From Enterobacter sp. 10-1 (lineage in GTDB: Bacteria > Pseudomonadota > Gammaproteobacteria > Enterobacterales > Enterobacteriaceae): DNA of 64,000 nt. Position numbers and translations under genes: made by a program. The stretch spans positions 309,679 to 373,678 of the forward strand of contig NISF01000006.1 in NCBI GenBank assembly GCA_002270295.1. Reading direction: 5' to 3'. Below are positions 17,867-26,166 of the stretch, piece after piece (position 1 is the stretch's first letter; each line of letters starts with the position of its first letter). Below the pieces are notes generated by a model. That model worked only from the letters and a program-made list of their open reading frames with translations. It did no database searches and had not been told where the DNA came from.

Positions 17867-18892
17867 TTAGCGTACCGGCGGTGCGTACTGGATGCCGCCC
17901 TGGTTCCAGAGCGCATTCTGGCCGCGCGCGATTTTCAGCGCGCTGTCTTTACCGACATTGCGGTCAAAGCTCTCCTGGTAGTTACCGACCTGTTTAATAA
18001 TGTTGAACGCCCATTTATTGTCGAGCTTCAGGTCTTTGCCAAAGTCGCCTTCAGAACCCAGCAGGTGAGCCATGTCCGGGTTGGAGGGTTTTGCCGCCAG
18101 CTGATCGACGTTTTTCGAACTGATCCCCATTTCTTCAGCGTTCAGCATTGCGTACAGGGACCATTTAACGATAGTGAACCAGTCGTCATCGCCGCGGCGC
18201 ACAACTGGCCCCAGAGGTTCTTTCGAAATAACTTCCGGCAGAACGATGAATTCATCCGGTTTGCCCAGCTTAATACGCAGCGCGTACAGCTGAGACTGAT
18301 CGGAAGCCAGGGTATCGCAGCGGCCGCTGTCGAGGGCCTTAGCCGATTCGTCAGAGCGGTCAAAGGTCACCGGCGTGTATTGCATTTTGTTGGCTTTGAA
18401 GTAATCGGCGACGTTCAGCTCGGTATCCGTACCTGCCTGGATACACACGGTGGCGCCATCCAGCTCTTTAGCGCTTTTGAGGCCAGCCTTTTGATGGGTC
18501 AGGAAGCCAATACCGTCATAATAGTTGACTCCCGCGAATAAGAACCCCATCCCGCCGTCGCGTGAAGAAGTCCAGGTGGTATTACGGGACAGAATGTCCA
18601 CCTCACCTGATTGCAGGGCGGTAAAACGCTCTTTTGCCGTCAGCGGGGTGTATTTGACCTTGCTGGCATCGCCAAACACCGCCGCCGCAGTAGCGCGACA
18701 GACATCCACATCAATACCGGTGAATTTACCGTTCGCATCGGCGTAAGAGAAGCCCGGCAGACCATCACTGATACCGCATTGAACAAACCCTTTCTTCTTA
18801 ATTGCATCCAAAGTGGTGCCAGCATGTGCTTGCTGCGCGACGGCGAACAGAGACGCCGCGGCGACCAGGGTGGAGAACATTATTTTTTTCAT
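17867..18892 (-). CDS. yhdW: Periplasmic amino-acid-binding protein YhdW
   Basis: A 341-residue family-3 solute-binding protein with a signal peptide at 1-24 (cleavage after AHA). The opening LDAIKKKGFVQCGISDGLPGFSYAD and GIDVDVCRATAAAVFGD are the hallmark of YhdW/AapJ general L-amino-acid binders. A YxxDGIGFL block and CIQAGTDTELN follow. It delivers amino acids to YhdXY. It is the first gene of yhdWXYZ, with a sigma-54 element about 95 bases upstream and paired NtrC-like sites beyond. This agrees with the known nitrogen control of the E. coli operon. Confidence 0.92.
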   Translation of the reverse strand: MKKIMFSTLVAAASLFAVAQQAHAGTTLDAIKKKGFVQCGISDGLPGFSYADANGKFTGIDVDVCRATAAAVFGDASKVKYTPLTAKERFTALQSGEVDILSRNTTWTSSRDGGMGFLFAGVNYYDGIGFLTHQKAGLKSAKELDGATVCIQAGTDTELNVADYFKANKMQYTPVTFDRSDESAKALDSGRCDTLASDQSQLYALRIKLGKPDEFIVLPEVISKEPLGPVVRRGDDDWFTIVKWSLYAMLNAEEMGISSKNVDQLAAKPSNPDMAHLLGSEGDFGKDLKLDNKWAFNIIKQVGNYQESFDRNVGKDSALKIARGQNALWNQGGIQYAPPVR

Positions 18893-18986
18893 AAATCATC
18901 CTGTGTGGATAAATCGTGGTGTTATGTGGTTGTGTTGAGCACTGTACCGTGCGTTTTTTCCTGTGGCGGTCCGCCATTTCCGTTAA

Positions 18987-19002
18987 GGCAATTTTGATGC
19001 CA
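18987..19002 (-). promoter_or_regulatory. Sigma-54 promoter of yhdWXYZ
   Basis: On the minus strand the sequence is TGGCATCAAAATTGCC, with GG and GC ten bases apart and TTGC intact. It ends about 95 bases before the yhdW start. It fits the established Ntr control of this transporter in enteric bacteria. Confidence 0.7.
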
Positions 19003-19077
19003 TGTTTTCAGATCACTGAAATTTATAGGAAGAGTTCTTCATCATCTGAATCATCAAGAAAGTTACGGTTACTATTG

Positions 19078-19124
19078 AGCACTAAAAGGGAACAATACGA
19101 GTCATCGTGGGCAAAAATAGTGCA
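19078..19124. promoter_or_regulatory. Paired NtrC-like enhancer sites
   Basis: Two 17-base sites: 19108-19124 reads TGCACTATTTTTGCCCA on the minus strand (left half perfect), and 19078-19094 has GCACT-N5-GGAAC. Their centres are 30 bases apart, near three helical turns, as in the glnA enhancer. They lie about 80-130 bases upstream of the sigma-54 element. Confidence 0.5.
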
Positions 19125-19617
19125 AAAGTTTCACGATAAGAAAGCAGCGGGCGTGGAGAAGAAGGGCGCATGCTGATGGGTTTGGCATTTGATGACGAAA
19201 CGATTCACTCGCATACAGCCGCGGTCTCAAGGGATAGCAGGATGAGGGAAGGGGGACGAGTTGGGTAATATCCCTGACGGGAGTGTGAGATTTACCGGTA
19301 AAATCTCAAGGTATTAACTGCAACTATCGTTACCATCAAGCAGGTAACTGTTTCATTAGTTGCGAATGCAAACGTGGCAAAAGGAAACCCGTTAATGCTG
19401 AAAGCGCCAGGGTAATGTTTAATTCGTATTGGCAACGTTCAGCCCCGACTGGTAATAATACAGGTAGTGGATCGCAGGTCTCCGACAAGTGCGTGAGTTC
19501 AAAGGACGGCACTGGAATTCGGTTTGGATTGTTTAGCCTGGCGTTGGCCATCGTAATAATATGCTTTGGCCTGATAAGTATTTTTCTGTTTTTACGCACT
19601 AGCGAGGGAGTGAATCT
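19125..19617. other. Gap upstream of the DJ-1/PfpI gene
   Basis: About 490 bases without a gene I can support. An open frame through 19400-19750 codes for one hydrophobic stretch but overlaps the next gene out of frame and resembles nothing I know. No clear promoter was recognised. Confidence 0.4.
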
Positions 19618-20220
19618 ATGCCGGTACAAGTCGGGATCTATATTTTTGATAATGTTGAAGTCCTCGATTTTGCTGGACCTTATGAAGTCTTCACCTGTGC
19701 TTCCAGGGTTCATCGGGGAGAAAAACCACTGTTTAACGTCTTTACGGTAGGCGAAACCCTGGAGACCATACGTGCGCGAGCAGGACTGAAACTTACCCCT
19801 GAAGCCACGATAGATAATCATCCACCAATAGATTGCTTGATTATTCCTGGCGGGGTTGTCGATGCGGAGCTTGCAAAGAATAATGTAATTGAATGGATAT
19901 ACCAGCAATCGTTAAAAACGGTGATTACCTCTTCAGTGTGTACCGGCTCTTTTTTACTCGCTAAAGCGGGTATTTTGTCCGGTAAATCCGCCACCACGCA
20001 TTGGGAGGATATTCCCGATTTCCGAATGATGTTTCCACAAGTCTTCGTAAAAGAAGAATTACGCTGGGTAGATGAGGGACCAATTGTAACCTCCGCCGGG
20101 ATTTCAGCGGGTATTGATATGAGTCTACATTTAGTCGAACGCTTTTCTGATAGAGCGCTTGCGGAGCTTACCGCGAAACAGCTGGCATTTGACTGGACCG
20201 GGAATAAACCCACGATTTAG
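19618..20220 (+). CDS. DJ-1/PfpI family protein, isonitrile-hydratase-like
   Basis: A 200-residue cytoplasmic protein with GAGGGAGTG before the ATG. The opening VGIYIFDNVEVLDFAGPYEVF and the nucleophile elbow ITSSVCTGSFLLAKAGILSGKSATTHW (nucleophile C108) are those of the class-1 glutamine amidotransferase-like DJ-1/PfpI superfamily. The CTG...ATTHW block resembles isonitrile hydratase InhA and the sensor part of some AraC regulators, but no AraC domain follows here. The function is probably small-molecule hydrolysis; the substrate cannot be named. It stands alone between divergent or convergent neighbours. Confidence 0.8.
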   Translation: MPVQVGIYIFDNVEVLDFAGPYEVFTCASRVHRGEKPLFNVFTVGETLETIRARAGLKLTPEATIDNHPPIDCLIIPGGVVDAELAKNNVIEWIYQQSLKTVITSSVCTGSFLLAKAGILSGKSATTHWEDIPDFRMMFPQVFVKEELRWVDEGPIVTSAGISAGIDMSLHLVERFSDRALAELTAKQLAFDWTGNKPTI

Positions 20221-20374
20221 TTAATTCAATGAAACAGGAGACGCGGAGGGCAGCCTGTTTAGCATCATAGTATTGCGCGAACCACAGAAGAAATAAGGGT
20301 CAGGTTAGCGCGATCGTATGGTTCAACCTTTAACTGCGGTTATTTTCTTTACCCGAAAATGGCGCGGCTCCTGA

Positions 20375-20403
20375 CCTGCTCCCTTTTACAAGAAGGGAGC
20401 AGG
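20375..20403. terminator. Hairpin at the end of the GntR gene
   Basis: CCTGCTCCCTT pairs perfectly with AAGGGAGCAGG across a seven-base loop, directly downstream of the GntR stop codon. There is no clear U-tract, so a terminator role is likely but not certain. Confidence 0.5.
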
Positions 20404-20409
20404 GTCAAC

Positions 20410-21108
20410 TCAGGAAAGGGCTTTAGCCCGGACGCGCTGCAGGCGGCGCAGCGTAATGGTACTGGCGCCAAGGTGGGCGTCTTTGATATGCAGAATAATC
20501 AACTCTACCGCTCGCTCCTCCAGCCGGCATTCTATAGCCTCCAGCAGTTCAGCATGCTCTTCATAGGTCTGCGCAATACGCGCCTCATACTCAAAATCGA
20601 GCCGGCGCATAATGCGGATCCTGTCAGTAATATTGGTCAGAATTGCCGTCAGTTCGCGATTGCCTGCGGCTTCCGTCAGGGCAATATGAAACTGCTCATC
20701 AAGTTCCAAAACTTTATCGCACTCTAATAGTCTCGCCTCAGGCGCGACGCACCAGACTGCTTTAAGTTCGGCGAGAACGGCCCGGTTCACTTTCGGCGAA
20801 GTTGAGTTGCACAGATGCCTGACCGTATTCGCTTCAATCAGCGCGCGCGTTTCGTACAGATCTTCATACGTATCGAAATCAATGGGAAATACTTCCCACC
20901 CGTTACGAACGCAGCGCCTGACCAGGTTTTCGTTTTGTAATATCAGCAGCGCTTCGCGCACAGGCGTACGCGAGCATCCAAGGCGACGGGCAATGTCCAC
21001 CTCCGTGAACCGATCTCCTGGCAGAAGAACAAACTGGTAAATTTCCTGCCGCAGTCGAAGACAGACGCGCTCCGAATGCGGAAGAAGCTGTGTAGGTTCA
21101 GATGTCAT
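20410..21108 (-). CDS. GntR-family transcriptional regulator (FCD type)
   Basis: A 232-residue regulator. The winged helix-turn-helix at about 15-75 has the GntR pattern (LRQEIYQFVLLPGDRFTEVDIARRLGCSRTPVREALLILQNENLV). The C-terminal helical FCD ligand domain has the metal-site residues in DEQFHIALTEAAGN and a later EEHAELLEAI. An AGGAA site precedes the ATG. It is the last gene of the minus-strand unit with the MFS transporter and the gamma-glutamyltransferase-family protein, and probably controls that unit and/or the divergent ABC-transporter operon in response to a carboxylate or amino-acid ligand. Confidence 0.88.
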   Translation of the reverse strand: MTSEPTQLLPHSERVCLRLRQEIYQFVLLPGDRFTEVDIARRLGCSRTPVREALLILQNENLVRRCVRNGWEVFPIDFDTYEDLYETRALIEANTVRHLCNSTSPKVNRAVLAELKAVWCVAPEARLLECDKVLELDEQFHIALTEAAGNRELTAILTNITDRIRIMRRLDFEYEARIAQTYEEHAELLEAIECRLEERAVELIILHIKDAHLGASTITLRRLQRVRAKALS

Positions 21109-21135
21109 TGCCGTTATTCCTGAAAAGTTCTGAGA

Positions 21136-22392
21136 TTAGCTATGCTGGCGGATGAATCGTGCACGCCAGGGTTTTAAAACGCACAAGGCGAGAGCGGCGG
21201 TAACAAAATCCAGGCCAATTGCGCAACTGAAGACAACGTGCCATCCCTGAGTGTATTGATACAAGAGCGCCGCAAGCGGGCCGCCGAAAATCGAACCGAT
21301 GCCTTGCGAAATGTACAGCCAGCCATAGTTTGACGCGGCATTTTCGCTGCCAAAGGTGTCAGTCAGGGTCGACGGGAAGAGTGAAAAGATCTCTCCCCAG
21401 CCAAAGAACACTACACCAGACAATAGCACAAAGAGCATTGGATCTTCTCGACACGCCAGCCATAACGTCATGGCAACGCCCTCAAGCGCGAATGCGATGA
21501 ACATGGTTTGCTCGCGGCCAAAACGGTCGGAGATAAAGCCAAATAGCGGGCGGGTCAGACCGTTAGTGAAACGATCAATCGTCAGAGCCAGTGGCAAAGC
21601 TGCCATACCAAATACCACCGCCTTACTGATCCCGAAATCCTCTGCGAAAACCGCCATCTGCGAGGTAACCATCAACCCGGAGGTGGACATCATCGCCATC
21701 ATGGCGAACATCAGCCAGAACAGCGGCTGGCGCAGCATTTCGCGTGAGGTGAATTGCTTGCTGCTCTGCGCCAGCTTCTGGCTGACGGGGATCGATACCG
21801 TGTTCGGCGGCAGCCTCAGCCCCTGACTTGCCAGAAAACCTATAGCGGCAAAAATGATGCCGAAAACGGTCATCGTTTGTTCAAGACCGTAGCTGCCAAG
21901 CGACATTGAGATGGGGAAAGTGGTTAATACGGCGCCCATACCGTATCCTGCGGCCACCGAGCCTGCGGCGAATCCACGGTGCTGCGGGAACCATTTCACC
22001 ATCAGGCCGACAACGCCTATGTAAACAATCCCGGTACCAAGCCCGCCCATACAGCCATAGATCAACCACAGCGCGGTCAGACCATGAATATGCGCTGAAA
22101 GTACCCAGCTCATCCCGGCCATTACGGTGCCGATCGAAATCAGCAGCCTGGGGCCGAATTTTTCAACCAGCCGCCCCTGAAACGGTGAAAAGAAAGTCTG
22201 CAGTATGATTAGCAGAGAAAAGGTGACCTGCAGTTCCGGTAATCCCACGCCCAGTTTCGCGGCTAACGGCTTCGTCAGCAGCGTCCAGACATATTGCGGA
22301 CTTGAAATGGCAGCCATACAGATCAAACCAAGAACGAGCTGTCCCCATTTCCCATATTTAGGTGTGATAAAGGGTTCGCTGAGAGTAGTCAT
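21136..22392 (-). CDS. MFS transporter, oxalate/formate-antiporter-like (OFA family)
   Basis: A 418-residue, twelve-helix major-facilitator protein. Early features match the OFA family: GLICMAAISSPQYVWTLLTKPLA at the first helix, QVTFSLLIILQTFFSPFQGRLVEKFGPR with the loop 2-3 motif, and GLGTGIVYIGVVGLMVKWFPQHRGFAAG in helix 5. It likely carries a small carboxylate across the inner membrane. It sits 96 bases after the Ntn-hydrolase gene and 27 before gntR. Because that hydrolase family includes oxamate amidohydrolase (HpxW), an oxalate-like substrate or product would fit, but this is inference. Confidence 0.8.
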   Translation of the reverse strand: MTTLSEPFITPKYGKWGQLVLGLICMAAISSPQYVWTLLTKPLAAKLGVGLPELQVTFSLLIILQTFFSPFQGRLVEKFGPRLLISIGTVMAGMSWVLSAHIHGLTALWLIYGCMGGLGTGIVYIGVVGLMVKWFPQHRGFAAGSVAAGYGMGAVLTTFPISMSLGSYGLEQTMTVFGIIFAAIGFLASQGLRLPPNTVSIPVSQKLAQSSKQFTSREMLRQPLFWLMFAMMAMMSTSGLMVTSQMAVFAEDFGISKAVVFGMAALPLALTIDRFTNGLTRPLFGFISDRFGREQTMFIAFALEGVAMTLWLACREDPMLFVLLSGVVFFGWGEIFSLFPSTLTDTFGSENAASNYGWLYISQGIGSIFGGPLAALLYQYTQGWHVVFSCAIGLDFVTAALALCVLKPWRARFIRQHS

Positions 22393-22488
22393 AATAATCT
22401 CCGATCGCAGTGTAAAATCATTCGGTAGAGGGCGCCCGTCAGGGGATATCGCCCGCCGTTGAAAAATGTCGAATAGAAAAAATGAGCG

Positions 22489-24099
22489 TTACCAGATCGC
22501 CACGCCGCCGTCGCTGCGCGGATCGCTCCCCCCCTCAAGCATGCCGTTGCGGCGGCGGATGATGGCGCCGGCATGACCCATGATGTCGTCATAAGGGGGA
22601 TAGATTTCGACGTCATGGCCGTAACGCCTGAGGATGTCGGTTGTCGTCGGGCTTAAGCGGCTCTCAATCTTGAGCGTGTCGCTGCTTTCGCCCCAGGTGC
22701 GGCCCAGCAGCCAGCGCGGCGCGGCTACCGCTGCCTGCGGAGACATGCCTTGATGAAGAATACGGTCGAAAACGGCGGCCATTGTCTGCGGCTGGCCGTC
22801 GCCGCCCATGCTGCCGTAAACCATCACGTCACCGTTTACCAGGCGCACCAGCGCCGGGTTGAGCGTATGGAATGGCAAACGACCTGGTTGAAGCGGGTTA
22901 GTCGCGGCGGGGTCAAGCGAAAAACTGCTGCACCGGTTCTGCCAGATAATGCCGCTGTCCGGCAGAATAACGGCGCTGCCGAATTCATGATAAATACTCT
23001 GGATATAGCTCACTGCCGTACCGGAACTATCGACGACCCCCATCCAGATCGTGTCCGCCGGACCGCGGCCACCTTCCCACGCTCGCGTTCGATCGGCCGC
23101 GATTTGTTGGCTGAGCATTTCGATGTTTTCCGGCGCGAGCAGGGATTGTGGATCGACTTTCATATGCGCCGGGTCGGTGATATGACGATCCCGCAAATCA
23201 AACGCGAGCTTGATCGCTTCCACGCACTGATGAATGAAATCAGCTTCGTCAACAATGGCGCCTTTTTTACGCTGATATTCGATGACCCCGGTGATAAGCA
23301 GCGAGACCAGGCCCTGGGACGGCGGGGGCAGGTTATAAACCGTGCCGGCATCTATTTCCAGCGCCAGCGGTTTGACCAGAGAAGCGCCGAAGCTATCCAG
23401 ATCGCTGAATTGCAACAGGCAGCCGGCGGCGTTAAGTTCACTGGCAATAAGACGAGCGATATCACCGTGATAGAAATCATCCAGGCCGTTTATGGCCAGC
23501 TTTTCCAGCGTGTTGGCTAACGCAGGCTGGTGCAGCAATTCATCCGTGTTCAGCGCCTCGCCTGAGGGAGCGAATAGCGAGGTAAAGCCGGGGAATAACC
23601 GCAGCTGGTTTAGCCTGGATGCGATTTGCTGGTGCAGCCCATCACTGACCGGAACGCCATAACGAGCATAGTGAATAGCATCCTTCAGCAGACGGGATAA
23701 CGGCAGGCGCGCTGGCTCAGTGAGGTTCTGTTCCGCCCATTCCAGCGCCAGGCTCCAACCTGCCACCGCCCCGGCCACGGTATTGGCGGCATGCGGACCC
23801 CGCGACGGAATTTGCTGAAAACCCGCATTTTTATAAAAAGGGATATCAGCTTTTTGTGCCGCATATCCACATGCCTGAATCGCTACCGGCTCTTTACCCG
23901 GCGCCGAGATCAACCAGAAACCATCGCCGCCAATGCCGTTCATATGCGGATAGACAACGGCGATAGTGGCTGCGGCGGCAACCATCGCTTCAATAGCGTT
24001 GCCACCGTCTCTTAAAACAGCGACAGCGCTTTCTGCTGCCATCGCGTGCGGCGCAACAGCCATCCCCTGCGTGCATTTTACTGACTTCATCTGATTCAT
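22489..24099 (-). CDS. Gamma-glutamyltransferase-family Ntn-hydrolase
   Basis: A 536-residue protein, start chosen at MNQMKSVKCTQG (ATG 24097-24099, AAGGTG upstream). The family signature is complete: NAIEAMVAAAATIAVVYPHMNGIGGDGF; the processing site with nucleophile Thr350 in GPADTIWMGVVDSSG; QSIYHEFGSAV; PFHTLNPALV; and GSMGGDGQPQ. Self-cleavage before Thr350 would make the two subunits. No signal peptide is seen, unlike periplasmic Ggt, so it is probably cytoplasmic. Relatives include the oxamate amidohydrolase HpxW of Klebsiella purine catabolism and cephalosporin acylases, so it may hydrolyse an amide other than glutathione. It is the first gene of an operon with a sigma-54 promoter and NtrC-like site, fitting nitrogen scavenging. 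Confidence 0.85.
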   Translation of the reverse strand: MNQMKSVKCTQGMAVAPHAMAAESAVAVLRDGGNAIEAMVAAAATIAVVYPHMNGIGGDGFWLISAPGKEPVAIQACGYAAQKADIPFYKNAGFQQIPSRGPHAANTVAGAVAGWSLALEWAEQNLTEPARLPLSRLLKDAIHYARYGVPVSDGLHQQIASRLNQLRLFPGFTSLFAPSGEALNTDELLHQPALANTLEKLAINGLDDFYHGDIARLIASELNAAGCLLQFSDLDSFGASLVKPLALEIDAGTVYNLPPPSQGLVSLLITGVIEYQRKKGAIVDEADFIHQCVEAIKLAFDLRDRHITDPAHMKVDPQSLLAPENIEMLSQQIAADRTRAWEGGRGPADTIWMGVVDSSGTAVSYIQSIYHEFGSAVILPDSGIIWQNRCSSFSLDPAATNPLQPGRLPFHTLNPALVRLVNGDVMVYGSMGGDGQPQTMAAVFDRILHQGMSPQAAVAAPRWLLGRTWGESSDTLKIESRLSPTTTDILRRYGHDVEIYPPYDDIMGHAGAIIRRRNGMLEGGSDPRSDGGVAIW

Positions 24100-24139
24100 T
24101 GCATAACACCTTGTCGACATATGTGTATACACATACCAA

Positions 24140-24155
24140 TGCAACAAATAAGCCA
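24140..24155 (-). promoter_or_regulatory. Sigma-54 promoter of the Ntn-hydrolase operon
   Basis: On the minus strand TGGCTTATTTGTTGCA has a perfect TGGC and TTGCA with GG and GC ten bases apart. The expected start site is about 30 bases before the ATG at 24099. Confidence 0.68.
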
Positions 24156-24231
24156 ATTATAAAACATGATTATAATCAACAGGTTAAACTGAAATCGAAT
24201 GGAGGTGGCGGGTGGGATTTCGTCGTGCGGT

Positions 24232-24248
24232 GGCACTGCAAAGGTGCA
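24232..24248. promoter_or_regulatory. NtrC-like enhancer site
   Basis: GGCACTGCAAAGGTGCA matches the NtrC pattern GCACY-N5-GGTGC exactly. A further half-site (AGGTGCG) lies 20 bases to the right. The site is about 85 bases from the sigma-54 element of the Ntn-hydrolase operon and could also affect the divergent operon. Confidence 0.6.
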
Positions 24249-24451
24249 AATGTCAGATCCAGGTGCGTTGCATATAAAAGAACCAGACAGGCGGGGCAGG
24301 GAAGAGGACTCCCGTTAAGTCGGGGCTCTTTTCGCCCATCCGGAGCGGTTTATCACCGCAGCCCGGCGATAGCGTGGCTGCTAAATCACTCTTTGCCTGG
24401 ATTGATCGCCTTCGCTGACACTGGGTGAACCTTACCGGGCGCAGGAGTGGG

Positions 24452-24507
24452 ATGCTAAAAAAGAATGTAAAGAATGATCCGCGGCGATAAATAGCGGATC
24501 ATTCTTT
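24452..24507 (+). promoter_or_regulatory. Possible leader peptide overlapping an intrinsic-terminator-like hairpin
   Basis: AGGAG at 24443-24447 precedes an ATG at 24452 that opens a 12-codon frame (MLKKNVKNDPRR). Its stop lies in the loop of a 14-base-pair hairpin (24469-24482 with 24494-24507) followed by a short T-rich tract. No other gene ends here, so the hairpin may be an attenuator in the leader of the ABC operon that starts 200 bases on, or the end of a small RNA. I saw nothing else supportable in 24249-24707. Confidence 0.35.
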
Positions 24508-24707
24508 TCCCCGCCTTTTATATTCTCTCAACAGTTTGAATATGCCAGTTTCAGGAAAAATGCCCTGTGTCGGAAATGTGTTTTTCAACTTTGGATATGT
24601 GTTTTTCTTGTTTGTCTTTATAGACCCCGCAGCAATATAGTTTTAGTAAAGAAATAAATGCCAGTGTTGCGCATTTATCAGGGATAGCTCGCTGCGAAAA
24701 TAAAATA

Positions 24708-25448
24708 ATGATTGCTATTGATAAGATCAGTAAAAGTTTTACTGGCGAACAAATACTAAAAGAGGTTTCGCTTTCCATTAATACAGGGGAAGTTATCTGC
24801 ATTATTGGTCCAAGCGGCTCGGGGAAAACGACATTATTGCGCACCTTAAATTTTCTGGAGCCTGCCGACAGCGGGAAAATAGAAATCGATGATGCGGTTG
24901 TTGACTGCGCGAAAGCCGGAAAAAAAGAGATTGAAAAAATACGCGCGAAAACCGCGATGGTCTTTCAATCCTGGAATTTGTTTCACAATCTCACCGCATT
25001 GCAAAATATTACCGAAGGCCTGATTTATGCGCAAAAACGCCCTCGTCAGGAGGCAGTGGCTGTAGCCGAGCGTCTGCTAAAACAGGTCGGGCTGTTGCAT
25101 AAAAAAGACCATTACCCGAACAGCCTTTCTGGCGGGCAGAAACAGCGTATCGGCATAGCCCGTGCGCTGGCAATTAACCCGGCAGTGCTGTTACTGGATG
25201 AACCGACATCAGCTCTGGACCCGGAAAAAGTAGGCGAAATCCTGACGCTGATTCAGAACATTGCCGCCAACGGGCAAACGATGATTATCGTGACTCATGA
25301 AATGGAGTTTGCCCGCCAGGTCGCCTCCAGGGTGGTGTTTATGGAAAACGGGGAGATCGTGGAGCAGGGGCCGCCTGAGCAAATTTTTGGCGCGGCGTTG
25401 CACACGAGGACCCAGGCGTTTCTTGCCCGATTACGTTACCACGCCTGA
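24708..25448 (+). CDS. Polar amino-acid ABC transporter, ATP-binding protein
   Basis: A 246-residue ATPase with Walker A GPSGSGKTT at 34-42, signature LSGGQKQR, Walker [15 protein letters not shown] and VTHEMEFARQVA. This is the GlnQ/HisP subfamily. It is the first gene of an importer operon (ATPase, two permeases, binding protein) that continues without large gaps into catabolic genes. The order, with the ATPase first and the binding protein last, differs from yhdWXYZ, and the two sets are not duplicates. Substrate is probably an amino acid or a related heterocycle. Confidence 0.88.
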   Translation: MIAIDKISKSFTGEQILKEVSLSINTGEVICIIGPSGSGKTTLLRTLNFLEPADSGKIEIDDAVVDCAKAGKKEIEKIRAKTAMVFQSWNLFHNLTALQNITEGLIYAQKRPRQEAVAVAERLLKQVGLLHKKDHYPNSLSGGQKQRIGIARALAINPAVLLLDEPTSALDPEKVGEILTLIQNIAANGQTMIIVTHEMEFARQVASRVVFMENGEIVEQGPPEQIFGAALHTRTQAFLARLRYHA

Positions 25449-25458
25449 GGCCACGCTG

Positions 25459-26157
25459 ATGAATCCACATCCGTTATTGAGTTCCGACGATCTGCTTTTC
25501 ATTGTGCCGAAATTACTGGAAAACCTGCCGATCACGCTGGGTATTACGCTTGCATCTCTGCTTCTCGGCCTGGCGCTTGGCCTGCTGGCTGCGGTATTGC
25601 AGTTTAGCCGTTCACCGGTGTTGAGTGTGTTTGCGAAAGCGTACACCGATGTGCTGCGCGGAGCGCCGCTGGCTCTGCTGATCCTGCTCTTTTTCTTCGG
25701 CGGAAAACTGATTCTCTCAGCGCTGGAACTACCGGCGTTACTGATTAGCGATATGACCTTTGCCATATTGTCTATTTCTGTTGGCATTAGCCCCTATTTT
25801 GCCGAAATGATGCGCTCGGCATGGAATGCCGTGGATCCAGGACAAAAAGAGGCCATACGCAGCCTGAATATTCCCTGGCATATTGGGATCGCGCGCATCA
25901 TTTTCCCGCAAGGACTCATTATCGCCATTCCGAATTTTGGCAATATTTTAATCAACCTCGTTAAGATGACGTCGCTGGTTAATATTATTGGCATTGTCGA
26001 TATTTTTGGTCGGGCGCAGAAAATCTCGCAAAACAGCTATGGTACCAAGCAGGTTGCGGCATTTATTAGCGTTATCCTCATTTACTGGTTTCTTAACATA
26101 ATTATCTTTTATCTCACTACCCGTATTGAGAAAAAGTATCAATATTTACTGGAGTAA
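25459..26157 (+). CDS. Polar amino-acid ABC transporter permease 1
   Basis: A 232-residue permease. The start is placed at ATG 25459 (MNPHPLLSSDDLLF), ten bases after the ATPase stop and with TGAGG upstream; a longer in-frame reading would overlap the ATPase gene and carries no membrane signal. Five hydrophobic segments are seen, with the conserved loop YFAEMMRSAWNAVDPGQKEAIRSLNIPWH and IIFPQGLIIAIPNFGN. It forms the membrane channel together with the next gene product. Confidence 0.88.
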   Translation: MNPHPLLSSDDLLFIVPKLLENLPITLGITLASLLLGLALGLLAAVLQFSRSPVLSVFAKAYTDVLRGAPLALLILLFFFGGKLILSALELPALLISDMTFAILSISVGISPYFAEMMRSAWNAVDPGQKEAIRSLNIPWHIGIARIIFPQGLIIAIPNFGNILINLVKMTSLVNIIGIVDIFGRAQKISQNSYGTKQVAAFISVILIYWFLNIIIFYLTTRIEKKYQYLLE

Positions 26158-26166
26158 AATACGACT

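Noticed and set aside
19415..19750. Small plus-strand frame with one hydrophobic stretch before the DJ-1 gene
   Set aside because: It overlaps the DJ-1/PfpI start out of frame, has no convincing ribosome site and no known relative.
24140..24700. Sigma-54 promoter directed at the importer operon (24708)
   Set aside because: Candidates with GG-N10-GC near 24321 and 24364 lack the rest of the consensus; only the minus-strand element at 24140 is convincing.
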